Part shown: one piece after another, positions 62,098 to 64,000 of the stretch
Position numbering within the stretch: the stretch's first letter is position 1
How the letters are laid out: each line of letters opens with the position of its first letter
From: Escherichia ruysiae
GTDB lineage: Bacteria > Pseudomonadota > Gammaproteobacteria > Enterobacterales > Enterobacteriaceae
NCBI RefSeq assembly: GCF_902498915.1
Contig: NZ_CABVLQ010000001.1
Reading direction: 5' to 3' (one strand)
Length of the DNA stretch: 64,000 nucleotides
The notes under the pieces: model-generated
What the model was told of the DNA's origin: nothing
The model's database searches: none
What the model saw: the letters and a program-made list of their open reading frames with translations, nothing else
Made by a program: the position numbers and the translations under genes

Positions 62098-63957
62098 ATG
62101 AGCAAAGGAACGACCAGCCAGGATGCCCCGTTCGGGACATTATTGGGCTACGCCCCAGGTGGTGTAGCAATCTACTCTTCAGATTACAGTTCTCTCGATC
62201 CGCAGGAATACGAAGATGACGCCGTATTCCGTAGCTATATCGACGACGAATATATGGGCCACAAATGGCAATGCGTTGAATTTGCTCGCCGTTTTCTCTT
62301 TCTGAATTACGGTGTGGTCTTCACAGACGTGGGTATGGCGTGGGAGATTTTCTCGCTGCGCTTTCTGCGTGAAGTGGTTAACGACAACATCCTGCCGTTG
62401 CAGGCATTTCCTAACGGTTCGCCGCGTGCGCCAGTCGCGGGTGCGCTTCTTATCTGGGATAAAGGCGGAGAATTTAAAGACACCGGCCATGTCGCCATCA
62501 TTACCCAATTGCATGGCAACAAAGTTCGCATTGCTGAACAAAACGTGATTCATTCCCCGTTGCCGCAAGGGCAGCAGTGGACACGCGAACTGGAGATGGT
62601 GGTCGAAAACGGCTGCTATACCCTCAAAGACACGTTTGATGACACCACCATTCTGGGCTGGATGATCCAGACGGAAGATACTGAATACAGCTTACCGCAG
62701 CCGGAAATTGCAGGCGAGCTGCTGAAAATCAGCGGAGCGCGCCTGGAAAACAAAGGCCAGTTTGACGGTAAATGGCTGGATGAAAAAGATCCGCTACAAA
62801 ACGCCTATGTGCAGGCCAACGGTCAGGTGATCAATCAGGATCCATATCATTATTACACCATTACCGAGAGTGCCGAGCAGGAGCTGATTAAAGCTACCAA
62901 CGAGCTGCACCTGATGTATCTTCACGCTACCGATAAGGTGCTGAAAGATGACAACCTGCTGGCATTGTTCGATATTCCAAAAATCCTCTGGCCGCGTTTG
63001 CGCCTCTCCTGGCAGCGTCGCCGGCACCATATGATCACTGGTCGCATGGATTTCTGTATGGATGAGCGTGGCCTGAAGGTCTACGAATACAATGCCGATT
63101 CCGCCTCTTGTCATACTGAAGCGGGCTTGATCCTCGAACGTTGGACGGAGCAAGGCTATAAAGGCAACGGCTTCAATCCGGCGGAAGGGCTGATTAACGA
63201 ACTGGCAGGCGCATGGAAACACAGTCGTGCACGTCCATTTGTCCATATCATGCAGGACAAAGATATCGAGGAGAACTATCACGCGCAGTTTATGGAGCAG
63301 GCGCTGCAACAGGCGGGCTTTGAAACGCGTATCTTGCGCGGGCTGGATGAACTGGGCTGGGATGCTGCCGGGCAACTGATTGATGGGGAAGGGCGACTGG
63401 TTAACTGCGTATGGAAAACCTGGGCGTGGGAAACGGCGTTTGATCAGATTCGTGAAGTCAGCGACCGTGAGTTTGCTGCGGTGCCGATTCGTACCGGGCA
63501 TCCGCAAAATGAAGTGCGTCTTATCGACGTATTGCTGCGCCCGGAAGTGCTGGTCTTTGAGCCGCTGTGGACGGTGATCCCCGGCAACAAAGCGATTCTG
63601 CCGATCCTCTGGTCGCTGTTCCCGCACCATCGCTATCTGCTGGATACTGATTTCACTGTTAATGATGAACTGGTGAAAACCGGTTATGCCGTGAAGCCGA
63701 TTGCCGGTCGCTGTGGCAGCAATATTGACCTCGTCAGCCATCATGAAGAGGTGCTTGATCAGACCAGCGGTAAATTTGCCGAGCAGAAAAACATCTATCA
63801 ACAGTTGTGGTGCTTGCCGAAAGTGGACGGTAAATACATCCAGGTATGTACCTTCACCGTTGGCGGCAACTATGGCGGGACTTGCTTGCGCGGCGATGAA
63901 TCACTGGTCATCAAAAAAGAGAGTGATATTGAACCGTTAATTGTGGTGAAAGAGTAA
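62098..63957 (+). CDS. gss: Gss (Gsp), bifunctional glutathionylspermidine synthetase/amidase
   Basis: 619 aa from ATG 62098; a GTG one codon upstream is the alternative. N-terminal CHAP amidase domain (about 1-195) with catalytic C59 (KWQC) and H131 (TGHVAI); C-terminal ATP-grasp synthetase (about 205-619) with YNADSASCHTEAG and the KPIAGRCGSNI region. It makes and splits glutathione-spermidine conjugates. YgiC (4.7-5.8 kb) is a stand-alone homologue of the synthetase half. Normal length. Confidence 0.96.
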   Translation: MSKGTTSQDAPFGTLLGYAPGGVAIYSSDYSSLDPQEYEDDAVFRSYIDDEYMGHKWQCVEFARRFLFLNYGVVFTDVGMAWEIFSLRFLREVVNDNILPLQAFPNGSPRAPVAGALLIWDKGGEFKDTGHVAIITQLHGNKVRIAEQNVIHSPLPQGQQWTRELEMVVENGCYTLKDTFDDTTILGWMIQTEDTEYSLPQPEIAGELLKISGARLENKGQFDGKWLDEKDPLQNAYVQANGQVINQDPYHYYTITESAEQELIKATNELHLMYLHATDKVLKDDNLLALFDIPKILWPRLRLSWQRRRHHMITGRMDFCMDERGLKVYEYNADSASCHTEAGLILERWTEQGYKGNGFNPAEGLINELAGAWKHSRARPFVHIMQDKDIEENYHAQFMEQALQQAGFETRILRGLDELGWDAAGQLIDGEGRLVNCVWKTWAWETAFDQIREVSDREFAAVPIRTGHPQNEVRLIDVLLRPEVLVFEPLWTVIPGNKAILPILWSLFPHHRYLLDTDFTVNDELVKTGYAVKPIAGRCGSNIDLVSHHEEVLDQTSGKFAEQKNIYQQLWCLPKVDGKYIQVCTFTVGGNYGGTCLRGDESLVIKKESDIEPLIVVKE

Positions 63958-64000
63958 TACATGTTGTAGCAACCTCGTACTGATTATAAAGAGTAATCAG

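Overview
The window is chromosomal DNA of an Escherichia coli strain, read in the opposite direction to the usual K-12 map. Gene order and protein sequences from zupT/ygiD through tolC, parE, parC, ygiQ, yqhD, exbBD and the hyb operon to gss match the E. coli backbone as I remember it. Two accessory blocks that I do not associate with K-12 interrupt this backbone: assT-dsbL-dsbI between ygiC and ygiD, and about 16 kb between parE and ygiN. Both are typical of uropathogenic/extraintestinal E. coli, so that lineage is likely. No plasmid, phage, tRNA, rRNA, IS element or CRISPR array is visible.

Layout: 1-2.4 kb, zupT start, ygiD, then dsbI and dsbL; 2.4-4.2 kb, assT (periplasmic arylsulfate sulfotransferase served by the DsbL/DsbI pair); 4.7-8.1 kb, tolC-ygiBC on the minus strand; 8.3-12.8 kb, nudF-yqiB-cpdA-yqiA-parE. 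Accessory block A (12.8-20.0 kb) is an iron-siderophore uptake locus that fits the fit locus: a TonB-dependent receptor, divergent from an ATPase, two permeases, a binding protein and an RpiR-type regulator, all overlapping. Accessory block B (20.0-28.3 kb) is an AT-rich, apparently uncharacterised catabolic cluster. It has a GntR regulator, an ADP-ribosylglycohydrolase-family enzyme, a double-SIS isomerase/deglycase, a PfkB kinase, a phytase-like secreted esterase, a KdgM-type porin and a secreted HAD-like phosphatase. A divergent GPH-type sugar symporter faces them. Two copies of one 12-bp palindrome lie in the control region.

The backbone resumes with ygiN-mdaB-qseC-qseB, ygiW, ygiV, ygiS (mqsRA is absent between ygiV and ygiS), parC, plsC, ftsP, ygiQ (28.5-41.6 kb). 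Then come yqhH, yqhG, the aldehyde reductases dkgA and yqhD with their regulator yqhC, yghB, metC and exbBD (41.6-49.7 kb). The last part holds yghA, yqhA, yghZ, an intact yghX, yghW, the hydrogenase-2 operon hybOABCDEFG, yghU and gss (49.9-64 kb).

Functional links: ExbB/ExbD energise TonB-dependent receptors such as FitA; Fur-like boxes lie near fitA, exbB and hybO. DkgA, YqhD, YghZ, YghA, YghU, MdaB, YgiN and Gss form a loose redox/aldehyde/thiol stress neighbourhood. Block B is the best candidate for an undescribed system: its parts make a full route from outer membrane to cytoplasm for a phosphorylated or glycosylated (possibly N-ribosyl or Amadori-type) compound. All family calls come from reading the translations; no database search was run.
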